Below, in pieces: positions 35,637-44,070 of a stretch of DNA of 64,000 nucleotides. Under the pieces are notes generated by a model that searched no databases, was not told the DNA's origin, and saw only the letters and a list, made by a program, of their open reading frames with translations. Each line of letters begins with the position of its first letter. Position 1 is the stretch's first letter. The stretch lies in assembly GCF_002812955.1 (NCBI RefSeq), contig NZ_PFXK01000002.1:124001-188000 (forward strand), given 5' to 3'. The stretch comes from Vibrio sp. HA2012. Its GTDB lineage: Bacteria > Pseudomonadota > Gammaproteobacteria > Enterobacterales > Vibrionaceae. The translations under genes and the position numbers were made by a program.

Positions 35637-36959
35637 ATGAAAAGAGCGTTACTAGTTTTAGCTATGTGTCCTGCATTATCGTATGCCAATGCTGATTTTG
35701 ATAAATTTATTCAGGATGGTGATCTTAGCTTTACTTATCGAATGGATTATATTTATCTGAATTCTGATAAATATGGGTTTGGCAGTGATGAATCTGGCTG
35801 GTCTGATTATAATCAGAGTACCTGGGCTCAGTCAGGTAAGGTCGCCTATAAGTCCGGATATTATAATGATCATTTTGGTTTTGATCTGGATCTGTATGCG
35901 GTAGATCCAATTGGCCCTCAAGGGGAGGGATTTGCTACTCGTGAAGTAGTGAGAGCAGACAGTAATGGTGACCCGGTAGGATTTACTAAGTTGCCTCAGG
36001 CAGTTCTCAAACAAAAATTTATGATCAATGACTTCTCTGTTGAGCTGTTTGAAGGGCGACGCACTTTGAAAGAATATGGCGGTACCAGTGCGGAAGACAA
36101 TGCTGCAACCAGTTCTTATAAAAGTATTACGTCAGAGATTAAATCGGAACAATGGGATATCAAGCTAGGTTATCTTCTGGCCTATTCTGACAGTGATGAA
36201 ATTGAAGATGCTGATTTTCTTACCGCGGATGGGGAAGATATTGATTATATGGTTACAGCGGATGCGACCTACAAAAATGGGGCCGATTCTTATCGGTATT
36301 ATATTACCGAAAGTCAGGATTATTTAAGAAAGCAGCAATTCCGTTATTCTCACTCCTTAGGCCCTGATAGCTGGGTGGGTCCAGCTAAAATAACGGCTAC
36401 AGTTTTATATGAAGAGGCGTTATCGAATTATAAAGCAATGGATTCCAGTGACAGAATGTTTGATGACTATGCGGTTATCTACTCTTTAGATGCTGATTTC
36501 TACTATGATTCAGGGTTTGCCAAGATTGCTTATTATTATACGGAAGCTAATCGAGATGATGGGTTTGGGAAATATGAAATCAATATGGCAAGCAGTGAAA
36601 CCGGTGGTGTTCAGGGGAGTCAGGATATTCTGACCAGTGGAAATGCTATTGATTACCATAATGATGATGAGCATATGATTGCATTGATGGCGTTTTATGA
36701 CTTAAATCCATCATTTACTGTCGGTGCGGATTATCGTGCTGGTATGTTTACTTATGCCGGTGAGAATCAGGTGGAAGATGAAATTACACTTGTCGGTGTA
36801 TGGCACCCCGAAAATATACCGAATCTGAGTGTTTCGACGGTTATTGCTTGGGATCATAATATTAAAGTTGGCTTTGATAATACACCGTTACTGGTGGATG
36901 GAAAGACTGTCGATAGCCACGGTAGAGCTGTTGTATCAACGGTGAAATATACATTCTAA
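35637..36959 (+). CDS. OprD-type outer-membrane porin
   Basis: This is a 440-residue outer-membrane beta-barrel. A Sec signal peptide ends at LSYANA (cut near residue 19). DGDLSFTYRMDYIYLNSD begins the barrel as in the OprD family, FEGRRTLKEYGGT lies near residue 140, and the chain ends in KYTF with the terminal Phe needed for barrel assembly. OprD-like porins admit small sugars, oligosaccharides or acids. Tandem CRP sites precede it, and GH1 and GH78 genes follow, so it probably admits plant glycosides or their oligosaccharides. It has no recognisable relation to the LamB porin at the window start. Confidence 0.8.
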   Translation: MKRALLVLAMCPALSYANADFDKFIQDGDLSFTYRMDYIYLNSDKYGFGSDESGWSDYNQSTWAQSGKVAYKSGYYNDHFGFDLDLYAVDPIGPQGEGFATREVVRADSNGDPVGFTKLPQAVLKQKFMINDFSVELFEGRRTLKEYGGTSAEDNAATSSYKSITSEIKSEQWDIKLGYLLAYSDSDEIEDADFLTADGEDIDYMVTADATYKNGADSYRYYITESQDYLRKQQFRYSHSLGPDSWVGPAKITATVLYEEALSNYKAMDSSDRMFDDYAVIYSLDADFYYDSGFAKIAYYYTEANRDDGFGKYEINMASSETGGVQGSQDILTSGNAIDYHNDDEHMIALMAFYDLNPSFTVGADYRAGMFTYAGENQVEDEITLVGVWHPENIPNLSVSTVIAWDHNIKVGFDNTPLLVDGKTVDSHGRAVVSTVKYTF

Positions 36960-36969
36960 CTATGCAGAA

Positions 36970-36995
36970 AGACACGCATAAATTTATGCGTGTCT
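36970..36995 (+). terminator. Perfect palindromic hairpin after porin gene
   Basis: AGACACGCATAAA is directly followed by its reverse complement, TTTATGCGTGTCT, forming a strong hairpin. Only a weak T tract follows, so it may be an attenuator that lowers expression of the downstream GH1 gene. Confidence 0.6.
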
Positions 36996-37062
36996 CTATT
37001 GGCATAATTTAAAAAATATAATAAATCGAAGGAAAATTTCCATAGCGGGGGAGATCAATAAA

Positions 37063-38313
37063 ATGTTTAATCATAAGCCAGGTAACAGAGCTTTTTCTGA
37101 TAAATTTATGTGGGGAGCCGCTGGTGCTGGACACCAGATAGAAGGCAATAACGTTAATGCCGATATATGGCTGATGGAGCATGTTCCACACTCAATATTC
37201 AGCGGCAAGTCTGGAGATGCATGTAATAGTTTTGAGCTGTGGGAAACGGATTTGGATCTGGCGAAAGAACTGGGTTTTACAGCTTATCGGTTTTCAATAG
37301 AGTGGGCAAGAATTGAGCCTGAATGTGGTTGTTTCTCTCTTGCAATGTTAAAGCACTATGAAGCGATTATTGATGGTTGTTTAAGCCGTAATATGGTTCC
37401 TGTGGTAACACTGAATCATTTTGCTAATCCTGTCTGGTTTGCTCGTAAAGGTGGCTGGACTAACCCGGAAGCCTCTCAATTCTTTGTCCGTTACTGTGAT
37501 TATATTGGCGAGCACATTGGTAAAAAAATCAAGTATGCGATGACATTCAATGAACCCAATATTCTCAGAATCCTCAAGGCTATGGGGATGCCTGAAGAAG
37601 TGTGGGAGATCCAGGATAAAACATTAGACGAAGCTGCTCAGTTAACCGACAGTAAGACGTTTTCCGGTCTTAATGTTGCGAGGAGAGAAGATTTTGAACT
37701 GATGATGTCATTGCTGATTGAAGGTCATAAAGTGGCTCGCGAAACGCTGAAGAAACATAATCCGGATATGCAGGTAGGGTTCTCTCTGGCAATGCTGGAT
37801 GACCAGCCGTTGGGTGAAAACAGTCTGTTAGAGCAGAAGCGCAAAGAGAGTTATGGTGACTGGTTTGATGCGGCTGAATTTGCCGATTTTATCGGGATAC
37901 AGAATTATGAGCGGGTGGTGTGGGATGACAAAGGATCTGTGCCGGTTCCGGATGATGCAATGAAAAATGCTACCGGCAGTTGGATCGATCCCACTTCTCT
38001 GGCTAATTGTGTCGCTTATGTTTATCAAAGAACACAAAAGCCGATATTTGTTACCGAGCATGGTATGGGAACGGATAATGACAATCATCGGGAGACATTT
38101 CTGCGCCAGTCACTGGTACACCTGATGGATGTTGTTGAAGAGGGTATTCCTGTTCTGGGATATATTCACTGGACATTAATGGATAATTTTGAGTGGATTC
38201 ATGGGTATGGTCTGCGGTTCGGATTATGCTCTGTTGATCGTAATACCTTTGAGAGAACGCCAAAGGCAAGTGCCTATGCCTACAGAGATATGATTCTAAA
38301 AAATCAATTCTGA
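37063..38313 (+). CDS. GH1-family beta-glycosidase
   Basis: This is a 416-residue retaining beta-glycosidase of family GH1, cytoplasmic (no signal peptide). FMWGAAGAGHQIEGNN, AYRFSIEWARIEP, the acid/base Glu164 in TFNEPN and the nucleophile Glu332 in VTEHGMGTDN are all present, with a C-terminal DNFEWIHGYGLRFGLCSVD segment. GGGAG lies 9 bases before the ATG. It is a little shorter than many GH1 enzymes (450-480), with QIEG in place of the usual QIEGA. Lack of a 6-phosphate-binding signature suggests it works on unphosphorylated beta-glucosides or related disaccharides. It is probably transcribed with the upstream porin and ended by the terminator at 38352. Confidence 0.9.
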   Translation: MFNHKPGNRAFSDKFMWGAAGAGHQIEGNNVNADIWLMEHVPHSIFSGKSGDACNSFELWETDLDLAKELGFTAYRFSIEWARIEPECGCFSLAMLKHYEAIIDGCLSRNMVPVVTLNHFANPVWFARKGGWTNPEASQFFVRYCDYIGEHIGKKIKYAMTFNEPNILRILKAMGMPEEVWEIQDKTLDEAAQLTDSKTFSGLNVARREDFELMMSLLIEGHKVARETLKKHNPDMQVGFSLAMLDDQPLGENSLLEQKRKESYGDWFDAAEFADFIGIQNYERVVWDDKGSVPVPDDAMKNATGSWIDPTSLANCVAYVYQRTQKPIFVTEHGMGTDNDNHRETFLRQSLVHLMDVVEEGIPVLGYIHWTLMDNFEWIHGYGLRFGLCSVDRNTFERTPKASAYAYRDMILKNQF

Positions 38314-38351
38314 TCACCGATTATTACTTATCCTTGTATTTTTTGTTTATG

Positions 38352-38377
38352 GCGGGTCAGATGACTCGCTTTTTTTA
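38352..38377 (+). terminator. Intrinsic terminator after the GH1 gene
   Basis: GCGGGTC (38352-38358), loop AGAT, GACTCGC (38363-38369), with one G-T wobble, followed by eight T residues. Confidence 0.85.
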
Positions 38378-38401
38378 CTTATGAGATTATGACGCAGACA
38401 G

Positions 38402-38417
38402 TGTGAGTTAATTCACG
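38402..38417. promoter_or_regulatory. CRP-type binding site before the rhamnosidase
   Basis: TGTGA-GTTAAT-TCACG fits the CRP consensus in 9 of 10 arm positions. Confidence 0.7.
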
Positions 38418-38622
38418 AAATTAGTTAGATGGGTAATAATGATAAAAATCTGAAAGAAAAAAGAAAAAAAATAATCTGATGATTGATAAGGTTAGCAATG
38501 AAAAGATTCTGTAATGTCGCAAATGACAGTAGCCGGTAATAAGAGTAAAGATTCGAATTCACTGCTACAGCATAGCCTTACCGGAATAGTGTCGTAAGAA
38601 TCAGTTAGAATAAGAGTTTTTT

Positions 38623-41451
38623 ATGAAAATAATCAATCTGCAAACAAATAAGATCCACAATCCGCTCGGCTTTCAGTTCGATAAAGTGGTTTTGTCTTAC
38701 CATGTTGTTGAAACATCATCAAAATTCCGGGAGTCTGTACGCATTGAAGTTTCTGTGGATCCATCCTTTCAGACGATGGAACATGATACGGGCTGGAGAG
38801 CAGATATTTCTGGTATTGGCTATGAACTGGATATCGTACTGAAGCCTCGTACCCGCTATTTCTGGCGGGTGAGTGTAAAAGGTGATGCCGGTGATCAATG
38901 CACGAGTGATCTGGCATGGTTTGAAACTGCCAAAATGGATGAAGAGTGGAAAGCTCAGTGGATCACGCCTGATAATCTGACTACTGAAGCGCCGGTATTT
39001 GTTAAAACGATTCGGTTATCGGAGCTTCCTGTTAAGAGTGTTCGTGCTTATTTTTCCGGAGTCGGCCTGTATGAGTTGTATGTAAATGCAGAAAAAGCAG
39101 GCAATGAGTACCTTACTCCTGGCTGTAATGCTTACGATCAGTGGATTCAGTATCAAACCTATGAGGTTTCCGGTTTGCAGCCGGGGGACAATGAAATTCG
39201 GGTTATGCTGGGTAACGGCTGGTACAAAGGACGTATCGGATTTAATCATGGTGGGAAAAAGGATCAGTACGGGAGTGACTTTGAGTTGATCGGAGAGCTG
39301 GTCATCACCTATGAAGATGGAACGGAAGAGGTTGTTTGCACGGATGAAAGCTGGCAGGTGGCTGATGGCCATATCGGCGCTAATAATATCTATGATGGTG
39401 AAGTGTTTGATGCTACTAAGTCTTGTCACTATACGGCGGCAAAACTGAGTACTCAATCTCTGACGTCTCGGCTGGAAGCGCGTAGAAGCCTGCCGGTGGT
39501 GATTCACGAACAAATTGCTCCAGTGGAAATCCTGTCGTGTGAAGATGGCAGTGCTATTCTTGATTTCGGGCAGAATATTGTTGGATGGGTTACTTTCCCG
39601 GTCAATGAAAAAACAGGAACAGAAATTAATCTGCGCTATGCAGAGATCCTGCAAGATGGTGATATTTATACTGGGAATTTACGCACAGCACAGACCCGGT
39701 TTACTTATATTTCTGATGGCCGTCAGTGTGATGTTCGTCCTCATTTTACCTTTTATGGATTTCGTTACGTGAAGGTATCCGGTATCACTGATATGGAAAG
39801 TTTGAAACAATTCAGGGCTTGTTTCATCTATTCAGATATTAAACAGATATCTAAACTGGAAACACCTAATCCGTTGGTTAACCAGTTTATTAGTAATGTT
39901 ATCCGCAGTCAGAAAGATAACTTTCTGGATATCCCGACCGATTGTCCGCAGCGGGATGAACGTATGGGGTGGACAGGAGATATTCAGGTCTTCTCATCGG
40001 CGGCCTGCAGTAATATGGATGTGTATGCTTTCTTGAGTAAATATCTGTATGACGTGGCTATCGAGCAGGAGAAAATGGATGGAGCCGTGCCATTTATTGT
40101 GCCTATGTTTGATGTTCTGGAAGCAGGGAGTTGTGCCTGGGGGGATGCTGCAACGGTTATCCCGTGGAATATGTGGTTACATTATGGCGACAGCAGCATT
40201 CTGAAACAGCAGTTTTACAGTATGAAAGCCTGGGTGGATTACATTCAGAGACAGGTCAGTGCACAGAACAGTTCTGAATATCTGTGGGACAGCGGCTTCC
40301 ATTTTGGTGACTGGTTGGCGATGGATAACGAACCGCATATCAAAACATTCAAAGGTAAGACTGAAGATAAATTCATTGCCTCTGTCTACTATCATTATTC
40401 GGCACTTATTGTCAGCAAAAGTGCTGGTATTTTGGGGCTGAATACTGAGCAGGAATACTATAAAATCCTTTCTGAACAGGTGCTTACTGAGTTGCGTAAA
40501 GAGTATCTGACTGCAAACGGGAAGTTAGCGCTGGAAACTCAGACAGCCTACATCCTAGCAATTATATTTGATATTTATCCCGCAGAGTTTATGCCAAGAG
40601 CCGCGAAAGAACTGGAGGCGAAACTGGCCAGAGATCAGTTTAAAATTACAACCGGCTTTGTTGGTACACCATATTTCTGCCGTGCTCTGACTAAAGTAGG
40701 TTTAAATGAACTTGCTTACAAAATCTTCCTGAGTACGGAAAAGCCGGGCTGGCTGTATCCAGTTACTCAAGGGGCAACCAGTATCTGGGAACGCTGGGAT
40801 TCAGTCAATGATGGGGTCATTCATCCGGATGACAGTATGAATTCTCTTAACCATTATGCGTTGGGCTCAGTCATTGACTGGCTGTATAAAGATGTATGCG
40901 GGTTCAATCCGTCTGAAGAACACACTGGTTTTAGAAAAGCTATTATCAAACCCGCTCCCAGTTACCGGCTTAGGGAAGTCAGCCTGGAATCTGATACGGC
41001 TGCAGGTTGCTACAAGGTTAACTGGGCAATTACCGAAGAAGGAGCTATCGAACTGGGTGTTACGGTTCCGTTTGACTGCAGCGCCGAGATTTATCTTCCT
41101 GATGCCGGTGATTTTTCCCGGGTAACGAGTTCTGCTGACGTACTGGCTCATACCCAGCAAGGGAAAGAAACCGTAGTGAGCGTTAATGCTGGTAGCTACT
41201 TCTTTATTTACCAGCCTGTCAGGGATTATATCTCTCACTATGGTATTGATATGCCGATGCGTGAGCTGCTGGGTAATACTGCAACAAAAGCGGTATTGGA
41301 TAAATATATTTCGGATGTTTTGGCGCTGCCTTTCTTAGGTATGCTGGAAAATGAATCTCTGGTTGCTATATCGAATAAACCGTTCTACAAGCATGACAAG
41401 CAGGTTTTAACCGATATTCATAATGAAATTTCGTCAATCGTTGTTCAGTAA
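38623..41451 (+). CDS. GH78-family alpha-L-rhamnosidase
   Basis: This is a 942-residue inverting alpha-L-rhamnosidase. The N-terminal beta-sandwich domains (about residues 1-330) include YTRYFWRVS-like and FSGVGLYELYVN segments and the IRVMLGNGWYKGRIG block of the rhamnosidase N domain. The (alpha/alpha)6 barrel holds DCPQRDERMGWTGD (residues 440-453, acid Glu446) and TSIWERWDS (base Glu723). A C-terminal sandwich follows, ending in a roughly 75-residue helical tail. There is no signal peptide, so imported rhamnosyl glycosides are cut in the cytoplasm and the freed rhamnose feeds the rhaBAD pathway. It lies 16 bases before a small P-loop gene. Confidence 0.94.
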   Translation: MKIINLQTNKIHNPLGFQFDKVVLSYHVVETSSKFRESVRIEVSVDPSFQTMEHDTGWRADISGIGYELDIVLKPRTRYFWRVSVKGDAGDQCTSDLAWFETAKMDEEWKAQWITPDNLTTEAPVFVKTIRLSELPVKSVRAYFSGVGLYELYVNAEKAGNEYLTPGCNAYDQWIQYQTYEVSGLQPGDNEIRVMLGNGWYKGRIGFNHGGKKDQYGSDFELIGELVITYEDGTEEVVCTDESWQVADGHIGANNIYDGEVFDATKSCHYTAAKLSTQSLTSRLEARRSLPVVIHEQIAPVEILSCEDGSAILDFGQNIVGWVTFPVNEKTGTEINLRYAEILQDGDIYTGNLRTAQTRFTYISDGRQCDVRPHFTFYGFRYVKVSGITDMESLKQFRACFIYSDIKQISKLETPNPLVNQFISNVIRSQKDNFLDIPTDCPQRDERMGWTGDIQVFSSAACSNMDVYAFLSKYLYDVAIEQEKMDGAVPFIVPMFDVLEAGSCAWGDAATVIPWNMWLHYGDSSILKQQFYSMKAWVDYIQRQVSAQNSSEYLWDSGFHFGDWLAMDNEPHIKTFKGKTEDKFIASVYYHYSALIVSKSAGILGLNTEQEYYKILSEQVLTELRKEYLTANGKLALETQTAYILAIIFDIYPAEFMPRAAKELEAKLARDQFKITTGFVGTPYFCRALTKVGLNELAYKIFLSTEKPGWLYPVTQGATSIWERWDSVNDGVIHPDDSMNSLNHYALGSVIDWLYKDVCGFNPSEEHTGFRKAIIKPAPSYRLREVSLESDTAAGCYKVNWAITEEGAIELGVTVPFDCSAEIYLPDAGDFSRVTSSADVLAHTQQGKETVVSVNAGSYFFIYQPVRDYISHYGIDMPMRELLGNTATKAVLDKYISDVLALPFLGMLENESLVAISNKPFYKHDKQVLTDIHNEISSIVVQ

Positions 41452-41467
41452 TCAATAAGGCACTTTT

Positions 41468-41869
41468 ATGAAAAACTTATATATTATTCGTGGTCCGTTT
41501 GGTACGGGCAAAACGGAGTTTGCAAGAATCATCACTGATAACGTCGTGTCTTGCTGGGACTATTATGCCAGATATGGAAAAAATCAGTGGGATAAAAACC
41601 TTAAGCCACATTCTGATGAGTACTGTCGTACCAGTGTAAAAGATATGATGGATAAAGGAACGGAAACAATCGCCGTGACAAACTCATTTTCGAAAAATGA
41701 GGATCTGGATTATTATTATGATCTGGCTGAGAAACATGACTATAAAGTATTTTGTATGGTCATGAATAACAGAGATACAGCAGAGTTTAAACGTAATGCA
41801 CCAGATGAAGAAGTGGCAAGACAGATTGCGTTGCTTAAAAGTAATATTATGTTTAAGCATGGTTTGTAA
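41468..41869 (+). CDS. Small P-loop NTPase/kinase-like protein of unknown role
   Basis: This 133-residue protein is built around an N-terminal Walker A loop, IIRGPFGTGKTEFA (residues 5-18). Around residues 60-75 a KGTETIAVTNSFSKNEDLDYYY run resembles strand and lid regions of NEDD4BP2/polynucleotide-kinase-like AAA_33 proteins (VTNSF in place of the common DNTN), followed by a RQIALLKSNI helix. Some small proteins of this group phosphorylate sugars, antibiotics or nucleic acids. It is half the size of most. It is co-directional with GH78 (16-base gap) and is followed by a terminator and an AraC gene. A role in glycoside metabolism is suggested only by position. Confidence 0.65.
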   Translation: MKNLYIIRGPFGTGKTEFARIITDNVVSCWDYYARYGKNQWDKNLKPHSDEYCRTSVKDMMDKGTETIAVTNSFSKNEDLDYYYDLAEKHDYKVFCMVMNNRDTAEFKRNAPDEEVARQIALLKSNIMFKHGL

Positions 41870-41891
41870 CCGACGGTAGCTGTTCATTCTG

Positions 41892-41924
41892 GCCCTTTTG
41901 GCTGTATGTCGAAAGGGCTTTTAT
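41892..41924 (+). terminator. Intrinsic terminator after the P-loop gene
   Basis: GCCCTTT (41892-41898) pairs with AAAGGGC (41912-41918), followed by TTTTATTTATT. It ends the rhamnosidase transcript. Confidence 0.75.
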
Positions 41925-41952
41925 TTATTAAATTAGGTGATAAACATTACAC

Positions 41953-42762
41953 ATGCTTTTACTGAAATCTGATGAATACGTAAGTTCTTCTTCAAATATC
42001 CGGGTTCTGAGCCGGGATCCGCAGCAAGATTACCCGGAACACGGGCATGATTTTTCTGAATTGATATTGGTCACAGCAGGGAGTGGAACACATATCGTAA
42101 ATGGAAAACAGTCGGTGGTTTTTCCGAATATGATCGCCTGTGTCAGTGAACATGATTATCATCAGTATGCAGATAATAACGGCGTTACCCTGCTCAATGT
42201 GCTTTATGATAAACAGCAACTGAGCATCAGCCGTCTGGCTGTGGATGCGATTAAACGTCTTGAAGGTGAAGCGAGTAACCGTCTTGTCACATCGGAAAGT
42301 TTTTCTCCCTTGCTTGCTATTGCAGAAAGAATAAAAGCGGAGCAGCAGACTGGGGATAAACATTCTGGACAGATGATCAGACTGCTGTTCGAACAGTTGC
42401 TACTGTGTATTGACCGTATTGATATGGCCTGTGTTAATCACGCTCCGGTGATGAATGCCATTATCTTTTTATGCAATAACTATGGTGATCAGGAGCTGTC
42501 GGTTAGTTTGGTTTGTGATATGTTTAACGTCACGGCTAAGGCACTGAATAACCAACTGACTTACTTAACCGGTATGTCAGCCAACCGGTTTATTAATCAT
42601 TTACGGATCCGACGGGCAACTCATTTACTTGAGCAAGGCTGTTCGATAACAGAAACGGCTTATCAGGTAGGTTACAGTGACAGTAACTATTTCAGCACCC
42701 GATTTAAGGCCGCAACTGGCGTAAATCCTAAGTATTATCACCAGAAATTGAAAGACAACTAA
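41953..42762 (+). CDS. AraC-family regulator, second RhaS/RhaR-type paralogue
   Basis: This 269-residue regulator matches the one at 8254-9066 along its length. The cupin sensor shows DYPEHGHDFSELILVTAGSG (about residues 26-45) and MIACVSEHDYHQY, and the double helix-turn-helix ends TETAYQVGYSDSNYFSTRF. Its position after the alpha-L-rhamnosidase suggests it senses rhamnose or a rhamnoside and controls the GH78 unit, while the other copy controls the importer. The two may together replace the RhaS-RhaR pair of E. coli, split between distant units. The ATG is directly after the terminator region, with AGGTGA about 15 bases upstream. Confidence 0.86.
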   Translation: MLLLKSDEYVSSSSNIRVLSRDPQQDYPEHGHDFSELILVTAGSGTHIVNGKQSVVFPNMIACVSEHDYHQYADNNGVTLLNVLYDKQQLSISRLAVDAIKRLEGEASNRLVTSESFSPLLAIAERIKAEQQTGDKHSGQMIRLLFEQLLLCIDRIDMACVNHAPVMNAIIFLCNNYGDQELSVSLVCDMFNVTAKALNNQLTYLTGMSANRFINHLRIRRATHLLEQGCSITETAYQVGYSDSNYFSTRFKAATGVNPKYYHQKLKDN

Positions 42763-42778
42763 CCAGAGATTGACGTCA

Positions 42779-43840
42779 CTAATGTCTACGGAATTTTAGT
42801 GGGGTAGTATGCATGGCGTCACTGAAAAAACGGTTAAATGCCGATTGGGTTGAAAAGCCTAAACTGAACGCGATATCACCAATGGACGTATTGGTATTTT
42901 TCAGCAGATTGATGCTCTCATTTAATTTAACCTTCTGTTCTACAGCCTTAAAAGAAGTCCCTTCGTCTTTCAGACGTCTGGATAGAGTGGTTTTACTGGC
43001 GTTCAGCCTTTGGCAGACTCGTGTTGCAACGAAACTGCTTTTATAATCGACAGAGCTGTCCCGGATAATCTCACGAACAGAATCTTCAACCATTTTTTTA
43101 ACACTATTTTCCTGAAAAATAGAATTATATTCAGAATTGACTTTAAACAGGAGGAATTTTTGTACAACAGAATTATACTGAGTGAACTCTTCATCCATAC
43201 CTGTATTTTCGAAAGAAATAGAATCAATGTCAGATTCCCATTCTACTTCACAATTCCAGTAACTATATATAGTACTAATAGTATTGGTTTTCTTTGATTT
43301 GGTTTTTATATGATATGGAAGCTTAGGTGTCGTATAATGCTCAATGAATGAAATTATGAAAATAAAATTAATCATAGGCACAAATTGATAACTCACTTCT
43401 GGATATTCGTAAAAGTAAGCAATAGATACTTGATTATTGTCTTCCCGAATAGAAAGATTGTCTGTATTGGCAATAACACCCCGATATTTAATATAATATT
43501 GAAATGATTCGCGTAGTGATCTGGAATTAAGGCATAGTAATGCCAGATAGGTAGAGTCGTTAGCTAATGATTCTAGGATATTATCCCTGTCAAATAAAAG
43601 ACTTATCTGGAAATTTGACTGATTCAAAAACCATTCCAAATCGCAGTCGTGTTCATTGAGTAATCTTAATAATTTATAATGCCGGTCAGCATCAATTCTT
43701 TGCCCATCCCCGTTCAGTTCTTCCGGATAAATTCCAGTTTTCTCTGTAATATCATTCCAGGCGTAACCTAAATCAAGGAGATTTGCTATTAATCGCTTAG
43801 CAAGATTTCCTGATACGCTTTTATTATGAGATTTATTCAT
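42779..43840 (-). CDS. AraC-family regulator with arabinose-binding-like N domain (OruR/Arabinose_bd type)
   Basis: This is a 353-residue regulator. The large N-terminal domain (about residues 15-210) resembles the Arabinose_bd domain, with SLRESFQYYIKYRGVI as its clearest segment. The C-terminal DNA-binding region shows VCQRLNASKTTLSRRLKDEGTSFKAV and IGDIAFSLGFSTQSAFNRFF. The gene is strikingly AT-rich against the rhamnose genes. It is divergent from the MFS importer with a perfect CRP site between them, so it probably controls the MFS-GH3-mutase unit. A paralogue of the same architecture is at 52558-53610, after the lipoprotein GH3. Confidence 0.87.
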   Translation of the reverse strand: MNKSHNKSVSGNLAKRLIANLLDLGYAWNDITEKTGIYPEELNGDGQRIDADRHYKLLRLLNEHDCDLEWFLNQSNFQISLLFDRDNILESLANDSTYLALLCLNSRSLRESFQYYIKYRGVIANTDNLSIREDNNQVSIAYFYEYPEVSYQFVPMINFIFIISFIEHYTTPKLPYHIKTKSKKTNTISTIYSYWNCEVEWESDIDSISFENTGMDEEFTQYNSVVQKFLLFKVNSEYNSIFQENSVKKMVEDSVREIIRDSSVDYKSSFVATRVCQRLNASKTTLSRRLKDEGTSFKAVEQKVKLNESINLLKNTNTSIGDIAFSLGFSTQSAFNRFFSDAMHTTPLKFRRH

Positions 43841-43909
43841 TATATACTTCGGGATGGTCTGACTATATTTTAATATATTATCAAATTAACAGAAGTATAA
43901 ATTTTCATT

Positions 43910-43925
43910 TGTGATGGCAATCACA
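43910..43925. promoter_or_regulatory. CRP-type binding site, perfect arms, before the MFS importer
   Basis: TGTGA-TGGCAA-TCACA matches the CRP consensus exactly and lies between the divergent AraC and MFS genes (145 bases from the MFS ATG). Confidence 0.75.
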
Positions 43926-44070
43926 GATAGTGGATGAAAATAAAAATTAATAAAAAAATGCACAAAAATGGAAAAAACGCTTAAGGTGGGTCTGATAGAT
44001 TTTATCGTGTCAACACAGCTGGTTGTATGTTTTTTTTACTATTAACCAATAATTCTTAGCAGGTCACTTT

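Larger units (their letters stand above)
38314..38622 (+). promoter_or_regulatory. Terminator and CRP-controlled promoter region before the rhamnosidase gene
   Basis: It contains the GH1 terminator (38352-38377) and then a CRP site at 38402-38417. A TAATAA / GATAAA pair of candidate -10 boxes lies 17-30 bases further on, close to the spacing of a class II CRP promoter. The remaining 150 bases are leader without visible genes. Confidence 0.55.
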
